DNA of 64,000 nt, taken from Rhodobacter sp. 24-YEA-8. GTDB taxonomy: Bacteria > Pseudomonadota > Alphaproteobacteria > Rhodobacterales > Rhodobacteraceae. Below the pieces are notes generated by a model that ran no database searches, was not told the DNA's origin, and was given only the letters and a program-made list of their open reading frames with translations. The stretch covers positions 204,001-268,000 of the forward strand of contig NZ_FNSK01000003.1 in NCBI RefSeq assembly GCF_900105075.1. Direction: 5' to 3'. Position numbers and translations under genes: made by a program. This document shows positions 56,118 to 64,000 of the stretch, piece by piece; position 1 is the stretch's first letter, and every line of letters begins with the position of its first letter.

Positions 56118-56867
56118 TCAGGCCCTCTCGCCCGAGATCGACACCGGGCCGAGCGGATAAGGGATATTGTGCCGCTCGACCCATTCCCTGAAATGCGCCC
56201 GCGCACCGGGAAAGCCGATATGGACCCAGGCCGCCATGCCGTGATTGCCGCCATGGATGGGGTCGGAAAAATAACCCTCTTTGGTATTAGCGAGCAGGAT
56301 GTCAAAGAAATCGCGCAGTTCCGGCGGCAGCGGCACATCGCCGTCTTCAAGCGCGGCAAGGGCTTCGTCCTGCGCCTCTGCGGTGAGATCCGCGAAACCC
56401 GCGCCCTGACTGCTGACACACCATTCATCGAAGAGCGGAATGCCAGCGCGATAGATTTCGGCTGGCGACATGGGAGACTGCCAGCCGAGTTCGGGCGGTG
56501 CATCAGGCTGATGCGGTCCCTCCATATACCAATCCTTGGCGGTGCCAAAATCCCCGGCCAGTTCGCGATCAATAAAGACCGGCACCCGCGCCTCGATCGC
56601 ACCAGGTCCATCACCGTCGGATGGGATCAGCCGCGCGACCGCCGAAAGGACGAACGCCCATTCGGTTTCATTGAAATAAACGCGGGGGTGTTCTGCGAGG
56701 GGCGGAAGGGCTTGCGCTTTTGCCGCATTGGAGCGCCAGAGCCCTGCTGCCGCCAGGCTGGCGGCGGAAACTCTCAGAAACTGGCGGCGTCCCGGATGAC
56801 TGAGCGGGTAGCTGGTCGGATCATTGGCGATACGGTCTGGCGGTGAACCTTGTGGTGGGGCGGTCAT
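56118..56867 (-). CDS. Gluconate-2-dehydrogenase subunit 3 (Tat-exported)
   Basis: 249 residues. The twin-arginine signal GRRQFLRVSAASLAAAGLW lies near residue 25, so the complex is folded before export and the flavin subunit rides along. The rest matches the gluconate-2-dehydrogenase subunit-3 family (WAFVLSAVARLIPSDGDGPG, GYFSDPIHGGNHG). First gene of the operon; a GGAAC-N16-GGTT element lies 61 bp upstream. Confidence 0.88.
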   Translation of the reverse strand: MTAPPQGSPPDRIANDPTSYPLSHPGRRQFLRVSAASLAAAGLWRSNAAKAQALPPLAEHPRVYFNETEWAFVLSAVARLIPSDGDGPGAIEARVPVFIDRELAGDFGTAKDWYMEGPHQPDAPPELGWQSPMSPAEIYRAGIPLFDEWCVSSQGAGFADLTAEAQDEALAALEDGDVPLPPELRDFFDILLANTKEGYFSDPIHGGNHGMAAWVHIGFPGARAHFREWVERHNIPYPLGPVSISGERA

Positions 56868-56927
56868 GTCGTTTCCCTGGCTGTGAACTGGGCTGGAAGC
56901 GGCATCCGGGATGCTCTGGGAACCCTG

Positions 56928-56952
56928 AACCGGGGATAGTGCAGATTGTTCC
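56928..56952 (-). promoter_or_regulatory. EcfG-type promoter of the dehydrogenase operon
   Basis: Minus strand GGAAC (56952-56948), 16 bases, GGTT (56931-56928). Its -35 lies only nine bases from that of the divergent exoD promoter. Confidence 0.62.
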
Positions 56953-56961
56953 GGGAATTCC

Positions 56962-56986
56962 GGAACAGTCTTGTCGTGAACGGGTT
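56962..56986 (+). promoter_or_regulatory. EcfG-type promoter of the exoD-like gene
   Basis: GGAAC (56962-56966), 16 bases, GGTT (56983-56986), 36 bp before the ATG at 57023. Back-to-back with the dehydrogenase promoter in a near-palindrome centred at about 56957. Confidence 0.62.
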
Positions 56987-57022
56987 TCCCCTCACTTGAA
57001 CAGGAAGGGGACCGGCCAGGCT

Positions 57023-57613
57023 ATGTCAGAAAACGATGATGTTCTGAGCGCAGTTCTGGATCAGCTCGATACGGCGGCCGAGGCGGAGACTGTGAGCGTC
57101 GGCACGGTGGTCGAGGCCTCGGGCACGCGCTCCTTCGCAACCCTCATGCTGGTTTTCGCACTGATCGCGGTCTCTCCGGCCAGCATCGTGCCCGGCGTGA
57201 CAACCGTGGTTGCACTGCTGGAATTCCTGCTCGTGACGCAGATGATTGCCGGTCGGCGTCACCTCTGGTTGCCGGTCATCATTTCAGAGCGCGCCATCAC
57301 CGGCGAGCGCCTGAGGTCAGCGGTTTCATGGCTGCGCAAGCCCATTGCCGTTATAGACCACATCCTGCAACCACGGCTGAGTTTCCTCACCGAAAAGCCT
57401 TACCTCTACCTATGGCTTTTTCTGATCCTCGGCCTCACCCTCGTCATGCCATTCATGGAACTGGTACGCGGCACCGGAACCGTTGCATCCTGTTTCATTG
57501 CCCTCGTGGCGGCGGCAGTTCTGACGAGGGATGGAGCGCTGCTTCTTCTGGCGGGCCTTTGTCTTGCTGCGTTGGTATGGGTGGCTCAATGGCTCGGAGG
57601 GGCGCTGCTTTGA
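57023..57613 (+). CDS. ExoD-like exopolysaccharide synthesis protein
   Basis: 196 residues with four or more membrane segments (about 38-55, 60-76, 130-147, 150-190). Motifs SFATLMLVFALIAVSPASIVPG and LWLPVIISER are typical of the ExoD family, named for a Sinorhizobium gene needed for exopolysaccharide production and alkaline tolerance. The start ATG 57023 gives MSENDDVLSAVLDQL, the family N-terminus. Molecular activity unknown. Confidence 0.88.
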   Translation: MSENDDVLSAVLDQLDTAAEAETVSVGTVVEASGTRSFATLMLVFALIAVSPASIVPGVTTVVALLEFLLVTQMIAGRRHLWLPVIISERAITGERLRSAVSWLRKPIAVIDHILQPRLSFLTEKPYLYLWLFLILGLTLVMPFMELVRGTGTVASCFIALVAAAVLTRDGALLLLAGLCLAALVWVAQWLGGALL

Positions 57614-57739
57614 GACGCCTGACCTGAGTCCAAATACAGGTGGAAGCCACTTTCTCCGTGAGCCATATCCGGTTTCCGGGTCTTTTGCGGCGTCCCTGGT
57701 CGGGGTATCTACGATATCGAGCCATGAGCCGCCACTGAT

Positions 57740-58059
57740 TCAAGGCCATGGCGAGGGAAAACGGCGGTGGATCGTATTGGTCGCGGCAATGAGCGGCAGA
57801 TCAGCATTCGCTTCCTGGCGATGACGAGGCATTTCGTCTATCAACCCGAGTTCTGCAATCCAGCGGCCGGGTGGGAGAAGGGGCAAGTCGAGAAGAACTG
57901 TCGGGATTCCCGCCACCAGATGTTGCAGGCCAGCGCTTCGACAGCATCCAGCACGCAAGCCGGGCAATCGGTGACTGGAGCAGCTTCTACAACAACCGCC
58001 GCCCTCATCAGGCGCTTGCAATGCGCTCGCCGGCAGAGGCATTCAGAATAGCGGCTTAA
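57740..58059 (+). pseudogene. Chimeric IS debris: IstA fragment joined to IS3 OrfB C-terminus
   Basis: 57767-57910 encodes RIGRGNERQISIRFLAMTRH and [14 protein letters not shown], matching IstA (as at 24.0 kb). 57940-58059, in another frame, encodes GDWSSFYNNRRPHQALAMRS, the C-terminus of an IS3-type transposase. The two unrelated pieces are joined with a frame change, so both are dead. Confidence 0.72.
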
Positions 58060-58145
58060 CCTGAGCAGATTCAGCTGGGTCGATACAGGACTGCACTTTC
58101 CCGAATCCTCATCCAGGCGCAGGCTGATGGAAGGAGGAATGTATC

Positions 58146-58334
58146 GTGATACACTATATGAAAGCGCCACGTGAGAAGGCAGCACGCGCACTGTGCAATC
58201 TCGATGGCCACCCACCTGACATTCAATTCGAAGGGTATCCGATGTGGAAGAGCTACCTTCCGCAGGTGGACGCAGTGCTGCGCGTTGCACTCGGGTCGGA
58301 GGCGTGGCAGGCGATGGTCGAAGCGGAGCGCTGA
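58146..58334 (+). CDS. Hypothetical small protein
   Basis: 62 residues from GTG with AAGGAGG upstream, the strongest ribosome site in this part. Sequence KAPREKAARALCNLDGHP ... YPMWKSYLPQVDAVLRVALG reads as a compact globular domain. I do not recognise a named family. Confidence 0.6.
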   Translation: MIHYMKAPREKAARALCNLDGHPPDIQFEGYPMWKSYLPQVDAVLRVALGSEAWQAMVEAER

Positions 58335-58828
58335 CTTTTGGGCAATCAGACCACCCCCACCTGCGGGCTTCTTCATTCACCGCGTTCGGTCACCGGCTTC
58401 AAAAGCACAATGCGCTCAATCTCCTGAATCAACTCTCTATAGCCTGCCTGAGGAAACTCACGGTTCAGTCGCCGAAACAGGGCCTGCACAACACGGGCGG
58501 AACTGATGTGATACCATCGCGCCCACCCTGGGCCACCCATCAGAAAGCGGTTTTCGCCGACCGTGTAGGCAACCCGGATTGACAAGGGCTGTGTCTAAGA
58601 TGGGGTAACGGGTGACTGGTACACAGGAGGCATGATCAACTTATACCCCTATGTACGGGGCAATGCCAGATACCGGGGCCTCCGGTCTCCCACCCCTGCC
58701 GACAGATACCGGGATAGCCGTCAGCTGCTCCAGTTGGTCGCCACAAACCAAGCAGCGAAATCTCACAATGGCCAGTCACGAGATCAGCCTGACATCCGAC
58801 GAATGCGCTCAATCGTGCCGTTCCGCCG
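58335..58828. other. Region without a convincing gene
   Basis: A minus-strand frame at 58373-58585 (LNREFPQAGYRELIQEIERI) could encode a short protein from a TTG or internal ATG, but I see no good ribosome site. Otherwise nothing recognisable. Confidence 0.3.
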
Positions 58829-59032
58829 TTACATAGAATCCTTGTGCGCGGCTTCGAGCGCGGCCGGTGCCTCTTGGGCTTCCGCATCAGCTTCCGAAAT
58901 CCCCTTTTTGAATGCCGAGATCCCCTTGCCGACTTCTCCCATCAGCGAGGAAACCTTGCCCTTGCCAAAAAGGACAAGCGCCACGACTGCAATGACCAGG
59001 ATGTGGGGGAGCGTTAGAGCGTTAGAGAGCAT
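58829..59032 (-). CDS. tatA: TatA/E-type twin-arginine translocase subunit (orphan)
   Basis: 67 residues: a short N-terminus, a membrane helix (HILVIAVVALVLFGKGKV with the FGxGK hinge), then an amphipathic helix (MGEVGKGISAFKKGI) and an acidic tail. It forms part of the Tat pore that exports folded proteins. No tatB or tatC is nearby, so it is an extra copy, possibly serving the Tat-exported dehydrogenase at 56 kb. Confidence 0.85.
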   Translation of the reverse strand: MLSNALTLPHILVIAVVALVLFGKGKVSSLMGEVGKGISAFKKGISEADAEAQEAPAALEAAHKDSM

Positions 59033-59099
59033 GATGGCGTCCTCAGATATGCCAGTGTTGCGGCAACTTCGATCTGCCTGAGCGACAGATTCCGCAAAT

Positions 59100-59310
59100 C
59101 ACGATTTCGAGCGGAGCCAGAGGCGCCGGAATTCCTCATCTGCTAGCCGGCAAACCCCGCATCGATCAGCGCGATCAGCCGCGCACCGCTCACGCCAGGC
59201 ATAAATCTGCTGGCGCGTCACCTCATGGCGCTACGCCGACTGCCAGAACGATCCCGAGCTTCTCCTCGTCATCCCAACGCCGTCGCCGTTCCACCCAAAG
59301 GACATCGCCA
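59100..59310 (-). pseudogene. IS66-type OrfA/TnpA (HTH) remnant
   Basis: The minus strand encodes ERRRRWDDEEKLGIVL, then, after a stop or deletion, EVTRQQIYAWRER and ADEEFRRLWLRSKS. These are pieces of the helix-turn-helix accessory protein of IS66-like elements, with the middle lost. Dead. Confidence 0.5.
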
Positions 59311-59352
59311 CGCATCCACAACCCCGCATAAGACACGTCGCTAACGACGTCG

Positions 59353-59553
59353 TTATGCACGTCCCATAACGGATCGGCCCAAACTCAGGCAGGTGTTGGC
59401 AATCGGCCGGTCACGACGTTTTCGCCATTTCGCAACGGTCTTGGGGTTAATACCCAGTTCACGGCTCAGCGCCGCGGTCGAAGCCTCCGATCGCTGTATT
59501 GCTGCTCGGATCGCGTGCGTGGTCGTGGCGCTTCCGTGACGAACTTGTCCCAT
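59353..59553 (-). pseudogene. IS481-type transposase N-terminal fragment
   Basis: MGQVRHGSATTTHAIRAAIQ and LSRELGINPKTVAKWRKR form the N-terminal HTH of IS481-family transposases. After about 48 residues the similarity ends and the frame runs out; the DDE core is missing. Confidence 0.68.
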
Positions 59554-59822
59554 AGGGCATCCTTCCATTCCAAAGAAATGATCGCACCAGCAAACCGTGG
59601 AATCAAACACCAAGCACCCGCATACTTGAAGAGAACAAAAATTCTGCAGATGTATATGTGAATGACCAAAGCAGCGCGTCCGAGCACCACTCCCACCCGG
59701 GGACGCAATGCAGCATGCGCATATCCAAGGCAAACGGGCCGGTTTGCGAGAATCTCTCTACATGGCACTGCGGCTTCCGGCCTGATATGATACGCAGAGG
59801 AAACGATCGCCAAATGTAGCGC

Positions 59823-60788
59823 ATGCCGAAAAAATCTCTTCATGATTTCGCATCCGGCTGCCTGGAGGCAGCCATTGATGGTGGCATTCTTCCGGCCGGT
59901 ACTGTGATGATCGAGGGACCGATCGCGCAGCATTTCGGCATAAGCCGTGTGCCTGTGCGTCAGGCCATCGCCCGACTGGAGAGGAAGGGCAAGGCGTATC
60001 GCTTCAACGGCAGGGGTCTGGTGGTCGGGCCACCCGGAACGCCGCCAAGACGCGAGCTATTGGAAAAAGTCCTGCCCAGCCTGATCCTTGAAGAGCGGCC
60101 GCCCCCCCTGGCCTGGCAGACATTTGGCAACGAACTGGAAGCGATTATCGTCCATCAGGCTTTCTTCGGGGCTGTGCGGCTGAGCGAGGCGGAACTGGCG
60201 CGCCACTTCAATGTCGGGCGCAGCGTTGCACGAGATGCGCTCCAGCATCTTGAACCGCTCGGGTTGATAGGCAAGGATTCCAGCCAACGCTGGCTGGTGG
60301 TCCCGCTGGACGATCAAAGGATTCATGAGCTCTATCAACTGCGCCTGCAGCTGGAGCCGCACACCCTTGCAGAGGCGACCCCCTTTATTCCCCGGGATCT
60401 GCTCTCCGACATGATCACGCGCCATGAGCACGCGCTAAGACACTATACTTCGCTCAGCGCTGAAGATCTGTATGCGCTTGAACTTGATCTGCATGTGACC
60501 TGCCTGGGCTATTGTCCGAATGGGACTTTCGTTTCCGTGCTCCGCCGCACACAGTGCCTCCTTTTGCTCAGCCGCCAAGTCCTGGGTCGCAGGCTGGAAA
60601 TGCCGCAGTCAGAACCATTCCTGGCCGAGCATCTGACCGTGCTCCGCGCTATGGCAGCAGGAGATGCGACTGCGGCCAGAGAAGCCATGGCACTTCATCT
60701 GTCGAATTCGGTAGCGAAGGTTGCAGCGCGCGCCGCCGCCATGCGCAACCGCTATCAACCGACGCCGCAGCCCTTCTTCCGGTCCTGA
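59823..60788 (+). CDS. GntR-family regulator with two winged-helix domains and FCD-like tail
   Basis: 321 residues, longer than usual (about 230-250). Residues 10-70 form a GntR wHTH (IAQHFGISRVPVRQAIARLE). A second wHTH follows at about 110-165 (LARHFNVGRSVARDALQHLE), then an all-helical FCD-like ligand domain (about 175-300). The duplication is unusual. Divergent from the uxaA-like gene across IS-free DNA, it probably senses a sugar acid and regulates the downstream enzymes. Confidence 0.82.
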   Translation: MPKKSLHDFASGCLEAAIDGGILPAGTVMIEGPIAQHFGISRVPVRQAIARLERKGKAYRFNGRGLVVGPPGTPPRRELLEKVLPSLILEERPPPLAWQTFGNELEAIIVHQAFFGAVRLSEAELARHFNVGRSVARDALQHLEPLGLIGKDSSQRWLVVPLDDQRIHELYQLRLQLEPHTLAEATPFIPRDLLSDMITRHEHALRHYTSLSAEDLYALELDLHVTCLGYCPNGTFVSVLRRTQCLLLLSRQVLGRRLEMPQSEPFLAEHLTVLRAMAAGDATAAREAMALHLSNSVAKVAARAAAMRNRYQPTPQPFFRS

Positions 60789-60831
60789 AACTCCGGGCGC
60801 CCCCGGCGAGATCCAGCGAACAGTCTCAGGA

Positions 60832-62358
60832 TCAGGTCACCGCCCCGACCTGCCAGGGCACAAATTCATTGTTGCCATAGTCGAACTGCTCAGAAAGCGT
60901 CCGCTCGCCCGAGGCGACGGCAAGGACCAGATCATAGATCCGCTTCCCGGCCGCCTCAATCGTATCAGTTCCACGGGCAATATCACCGCAATTGATGTCC
61001 ATATCCTCCTTCATATGGTCATACATCACGGTATTGGTGGCGATCTTGATGGTCGGGCTGGGCTTCCAGCCCGAAACCGAGCCGCGCCCGGTGGTGAAGC
61101 AGACCATATTGCAGCCGCCCGCCACCTGACCGGTCACCGCCACTGGGTCATATCCGGGCGTGTCCATGAAAACGAACCCTTGCTCGGTAATCTTTTCGGC
61201 ATAGTGATAGACCGCGTTCAGCGGCATCGATCCGCCCTTCGCCACCGCGCCCAGCGACTTTTCAAGAATGGTGGTCAGCCCACCTTCCTTATTGCCATGC
61301 GAGGGGTTGTTGTTCAGTTCTGCCCCGTTGCGGCTGGTGTAGCCGCGCCACCATTCAATCCGCTCCAGCAGCCGTTCGGCCACTTCCGGGCTGCGGGCGC
61401 GCCGGGTCAGCAAATGCTCGGCGCCGTAGATTTCCGGTGTCTCCGCCAGCACCGTCGTCGCGCCGTTGCGCACCAGAAGATCCGAAGCGTAGCCGAGCGC
61501 TGGATTGGCGGTGATCCCGGAATAGCCATCCGATCCGCCGCATTCGAGCGCCACTTTCAGATGTGAAAGCGGCTGACGGCTGCGCTTCACCGCATTCACC
61601 CCGGGCAGCATTTCGCGGATCATCCCGCAGGCGGCTTCGATGGTTTTGCGGGTGCCGCCAAACTGCTGGATCGTCATGGTACGGAAGCGGTTGCCCTCAT
61701 CCAGCTTGTAATGCTCCAGGATCGGGCGGATCTGATTGGTCTCACAGCCCAGGCCGATCATCAGGATGCCGCCGAAATTCGGATGCGTGGCATAGCCACT
61801 GATGACGCGGGTCAGATATTCATAGCCCTCGCCATTGGTGTTGATCGCGCAACCACCGCCATGCGTCAGCGGCACGACGCCATGTATATTGTCATAGCCA
61901 TCCAGCCCGCCGGAGCGGTTGAAATGCTCGGCGATGTAATGCGATACCGTGGCCGAGCAGTTCACCGTCGAGACGATGCCGATATAGTTGCGGGTGCCGA
62001 CGCCGCCATAGCCACGATCATAGCCCATGAAGGTCGCGCGCTCAGCCTCGGGCAGCAGCCCCGGCCATTGCGTCTCGGTGGAGAACTGATGACGCACCGC
62101 GCTGTCGGTCATCGAAAGATTGTGCAGATGGACATGCTGACCGGCCGCAATGCCGGTGCTGGCAATGCCGATGACCTGGCCGAATTTGCGCACCTCTGTC
62201 CCGGCCGGAATGTCCTGAAGCGCGACCTTATGGCCGCGCGGCAGCAGATCCGTGGCGCTCATGCCGGCAATCCCGAGCGGTTCACCGATCTTCAGCATCC
62301 GGCGCAGCACACCGACACTGTCGGCCGGGTTAAGCTGGATAACAGGGGCCTGCTGCAT
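60832..62358 (-). CDS. Altronate/galactarate dehydratase family enzyme (UxaA/GarD)
   Basis: About 508 residues. An N-terminal SAF domain (HKVALQDIPAGTEVRKFGQV, residues 45-65) is followed by the GarD core with FMGYDRGYGGVGTRNYIGI, HGGGCAINTNGEGYEYL (Fe/metal-site region), GLGCETNQI, LECGGSDGYSGITANPA and CNMVCFTTGRGS. It removes water from a hexarate or hexonate to a 2-keto-3-deoxy acid. Three in-frame ATGs exist; M1 lies in the Shine-Dalgarno, so M4 or M5 (62358, six bases after GGAG) is preferred. Confidence 0.9.
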   Translation of the reverse strand: MQQAPVIQLNPADSVGVLRRMLKIGEPLGIAGMSATDLLPRGHKVALQDIPAGTEVRKFGQVIGIASTGIAAGQHVHLHNLSMTDSAVRHQFSTETQWPGLLPEAERATFMGYDRGYGGVGTRNYIGIVSTVNCSATVSHYIAEHFNRSGGLDGYDNIHGVVPLTHGGGCAINTNGEGYEYLTRVISGYATHPNFGGILMIGLGCETNQIRPILEHYKLDEGNRFRTMTIQQFGGTRKTIEAACGMIREMLPGVNAVKRSRQPLSHLKVALECGGSDGYSGITANPALGYASDLLVRNGATTVLAETPEIYGAEHLLTRRARSPEVAERLLERIEWWRGYTSRNGAELNNNPSHGNKEGGLTTILEKSLGAVAKGGSMPLNAVYHYAEKITEQGFVFMDTPGYDPVAVTGQVAGGCNMVCFTTGRGSVSGWKPSPTIKIATNTVMYDHMKEDMDINCGDIARGTDTIEAAGKRIYDLVLAVASGERTLSEQFDYGNNEFVPWQVGAVT

Positions 62359-62368
62359 CATTCGCTCC

Positions 62369-62400
62369 ATTAATGGCTAATGCTGGCAATATACATTAAT
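62369..62400. promoter_or_regulatory. Inverted repeat upstream of the dehydratase, possible GntR operator
   Basis: ATTAATG (62369-62375) and CATTAAT (62394-62400) form a 7-bp inverted repeat around the gene start. The GntR-type regulator 1.6 kb away is the obvious candidate to bind it, but this is inference. Confidence 0.4.
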
Positions 62401-62442
62401 AGGGCAGTGCAGGGTCAAGAGGCAGAATGCACCCGATAAGAA

Positions 62443-62475
62443 AAAGCCGGCCACCCGGAAACGGGGGCCGGCTTT
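62443..62475 (-). terminator. Rho-independent terminator of the FAD enzyme gene
   Basis: AAAGCCGGCC ... GGCCGGCTTT makes a strong stem, and on the minus strand it is followed by TTTTTCTT. It lies 20 bp past the stop at 62495. Confidence 0.8.
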
Positions 62476-62494
62476 GCCGCTCTGCGTTGTCAGA

Positions 62495-64000
62495 TCAGAG
62501 CGAAGAGAGCGTGGCGCGGAAAAAACCTTCCGGGCGATTGCGGTCAAAGATGATGCTGGTTTCCTGGCCCGGATCTGCGGCAGGAAAATCCTCACGGTAA
62601 TGACCGCCGCGGCTTTCGGCGCGCTCTTGCGCCGCGCGCGCCATCAGGCAGCCGGTTTCCAGCAGATTCTCAGTTTCCAGCACGAAGCGCAGCGCCGCCG
62701 GGCTGTCGGCCGGCACCCGCGCCAGCCTGTCGCGCAGCGCCTCTGCCCCCGACAGGAAGGCCGCAAGCCCCGCACCATCGCGCACGACCAGCAAATGCCG
62801 CGTCGCCAATGCCTGCAGATCAAGCCGGATCGCCCCGGCGCTTTCCTCACCCTTGCGGGCCATGACCGCGCTGAGCTTCGCCTGTTCCGCTGCGCAGCGA
62901 TCCGGCAGAGGGCGCCGCCCCTCGGCCAGCGCAAGTGCTGCCGCGGCGCGCCCTGCCCTTGCGCCGAACACCTGACAAGTCATCGCCATATTGCCGCCAA
63001 GCCGGTCGGCGCCATGCGGGCCGGCGGCAGTCTCTCCGGCGGCAAAAAGCCCGCGGATATTCGAGCCGGCATCGGCATTGATGCGCAGGCCACCGTTGAT
63101 CGCATGGCCGGAACAGGTGATCTGCACCCGGTCCTTGTAGAGATCGACGCCCTTCGACAAATACCAGTCATAGGTCAGCGGCCACATATGCGCGATAGAG
63201 CGGCTGCTGTCGCCCAGCACCTTGTCGAAATTGGTATCGCGGAAATCCATCCAGACCCCGCCCTCGGGCGTGCCTTTGCCGCTGTTGATGGTCTTCTGGA
63301 TCGAAATCTCGACATAGCGCGAGACGCCGCGCGCGCTGAAGGGGAAGTGGTTCTCCTTGGCATCCAGCACCGCATCACGGGTCACACCTTCCGGCAGGAA
63401 GGGCTGGATCACCGGCTGACCCTCGGCATCGGTAAGGTTGGGACGCGCATCCCAGAGGTAATTGCCAAAGAGATTCACGAAAGGCGACAGGATGCTGACC
63501 CCGGCCTGCATGAATTCCATATTGGTCAGATGCGCTCCGGCCCGCCAGGCCATGGCATAGCCATCACCGGTGATATCGGCCGGATAGAGGTTTTTCGAGA
63601 AGAGCTGGCTTGCACCGCCCGTCGTCATGATCGTCGCACCGGCACGCAACAGGATCGGCGCGCCCTCGCGGTCAATCGCAAGCGCGCCAAGACAGATACC
63701 GTCGCGCACGACCAGATCGACCACCATCAGCTGATCGAGCCCCCGGATGCCTTTCGCCGTCACCTCACTGCCAAGGGCGCGCATGATCGGCTTGAAATGG
63801 TCGCGGATCACATGCGAGCGCGGCCGGCTGGAAAAGCAGGCCCGAAAGGTCAGATAGCCGCCCTGTTCGGTCTTCTCGAACGGCACGCCCTTGCCTTCCA
63901 GGTAATGAAGCGCCTCTTCCGCCTCTTCGGTCAGGATCTCAACCAGCCGCGGGTCGGCCATGCCCTGGGCGGCATGCAGAATATCGCCGGCATGGACGCC
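62495..64000 (-). CDS. FAD-dependent fumarate reductase/succinate dehydrogenase-like flavoprotein (5' partial)
   Basis: The frame is open to the window edge, so the N-terminal FAD-binding GxGxxG lies outside. Visible are GATIMTTGGASQLF, GDGYAMAWRAGAHLTNMEFMQ, HFPFSARGVSRYVE (catalytic Arg region), the HAINGGLRINADAGSNIRGL catalytic His/GGL signature and GLFAAGETAAGPHGADRLGG. This family includes FrdA/SdhA, aspartate oxidase and adenylylsulfate-reductase-type enzymes. In context with the dehydratase a role in organic-acid oxidation is likely, but the substrate is unknown. Confidence 0.85.
   Translation of the reverse strand, partial: GVHAGDILHAAQGMADPRLVEILTEEAEEALHYLEGKGVPFEKTEQGGYLTFRACFSSRPRSHVIRDHFKPIMRALGSEVTAKGIRGLDQLMVVDLVVRDGICLGALAIDREGAPILLRAGATIMTTGGASQLFSKNLYPADITGDGYAMAWRAGAHLTNMEFMQAGVSILSPFVNLFGNYLWDARPNLTDAEGQPVIQPFLPEGVTRDAVLDAKENHFPFSARGVSRYVEISIQKTINSGKGTPEGGVWMDFRDTNFDKVLGDSSRSIAHMWPLTYDWYLSKGVDLYKDRVQITCSGHAINGGLRINADAGSNIRGLFAAGETAAGPHGADRLGGNMAMTCQVFGARAGRAAAALALAEGRRPLPDRCAAEQAKLSAVMARKGEESAGAIRLDLQALATRHLLVVRDGAGLAAFLSGAEALRDRLARVPADSPAALRFVLETENLLETGCLMARAAQERAESRGGHYREDFPAADPGQETSIIFDRNRPEGFFRATLSSL

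Noticed and set aside
1..64000. A defence system, prophage or biosynthetic cluster as the main novelty.
   Set aside because: Apart from one AAA_14/DUF4143 ATPase and a recombinase fragment I see no nuclease/toxin pair, phage structural gene or biosynthetic core enzyme.

Overview
The window looks like an accessory, insertion-sequence-rich stretch of an alphaproteobacterial genome, most likely Rhodobacterales (Paracoccus/Rhodobacter-like). Supports: high GC, a cyclic beta-glucan synthase (NdvB), a DUF982 protein, HWE-type histidine kinases, and an EcfG-type sigma factor with GGAAC-N16/17-NGTT promoters. I cannot tell plasmid from chromosome. I saw no rRNA, tRNA, CRISPR array or replication gene.

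Layout. 0-2.2 kb: end of a flavin monooxygenase, then a graveyard of broken mobile elements (IS5, IS66, IS3, serine recombinase). 2.2-8.3 kb: an AAA_14/DUF4143 ATPase, a transglutaminase-like gene split by a stop codon, a fatty acid desaturase, DUF982, a cold-shock protein with a damaged N-terminus, and small ORFs. 8.3-18.6 kb: a 44-aa basic protein, the roughly 2800-aa NdvB, an intact transglutaminase-like protein and a three-gene operon of small proteins. 19-21.9 kb: a Crp/Fnr regulator and an orphan, tail-less GroEL. 22-25.8 kb: an IS21-type element carrying a nested IS3 element; its right end has decapitated a histidine kinase fused to two receivers and a LuxR domain. 27.5-37 kb: a type I secretion locus (HlyD, ABC exporter, 1049-aa RTX protein, a lysine/arginine-free 91-aa protein, 488-aa RTX protein, LuxR regulator) without TolC. 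37.7-39.4 kb: IS110 copies.

39.4-57.6 kb is the most coherent block. It resembles a general stress response island: a NepR-like small protein, EcfG sigma factor, a giant CheB/CheR/PAS/HWE kinase, a receiver fused to what looks like a degenerate sigma region 2 (the reverse domain order of PhyR), a second receiver cut by an IS5-type element, and a second HWE kinase. Around these lie typical stress effectors: two BON proteins, a GSP39/YghA-like dehydrogenase, DUF892, Cu-Zn superoxide dismutase, a gluconate-dehydrogenase-like complex and an ExoD protein. I read GGAAC-N16/17-[C/G]GTT elements upstream of sigma factor, receiver, both BON genes, sodC, the dehydrogenase operon and exoD, plus near-matches before most of the rest. 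This suggests a compact, autoregulated regulon.

57.7-64 kb: more IS debris, a lone TatA, a GntR-type regulator with two HTH units, an altronate/galactarate dehydratase and a partial FAD-dependent fumarate-reductase-like enzyme, probably a sugar-acid catabolic locus.
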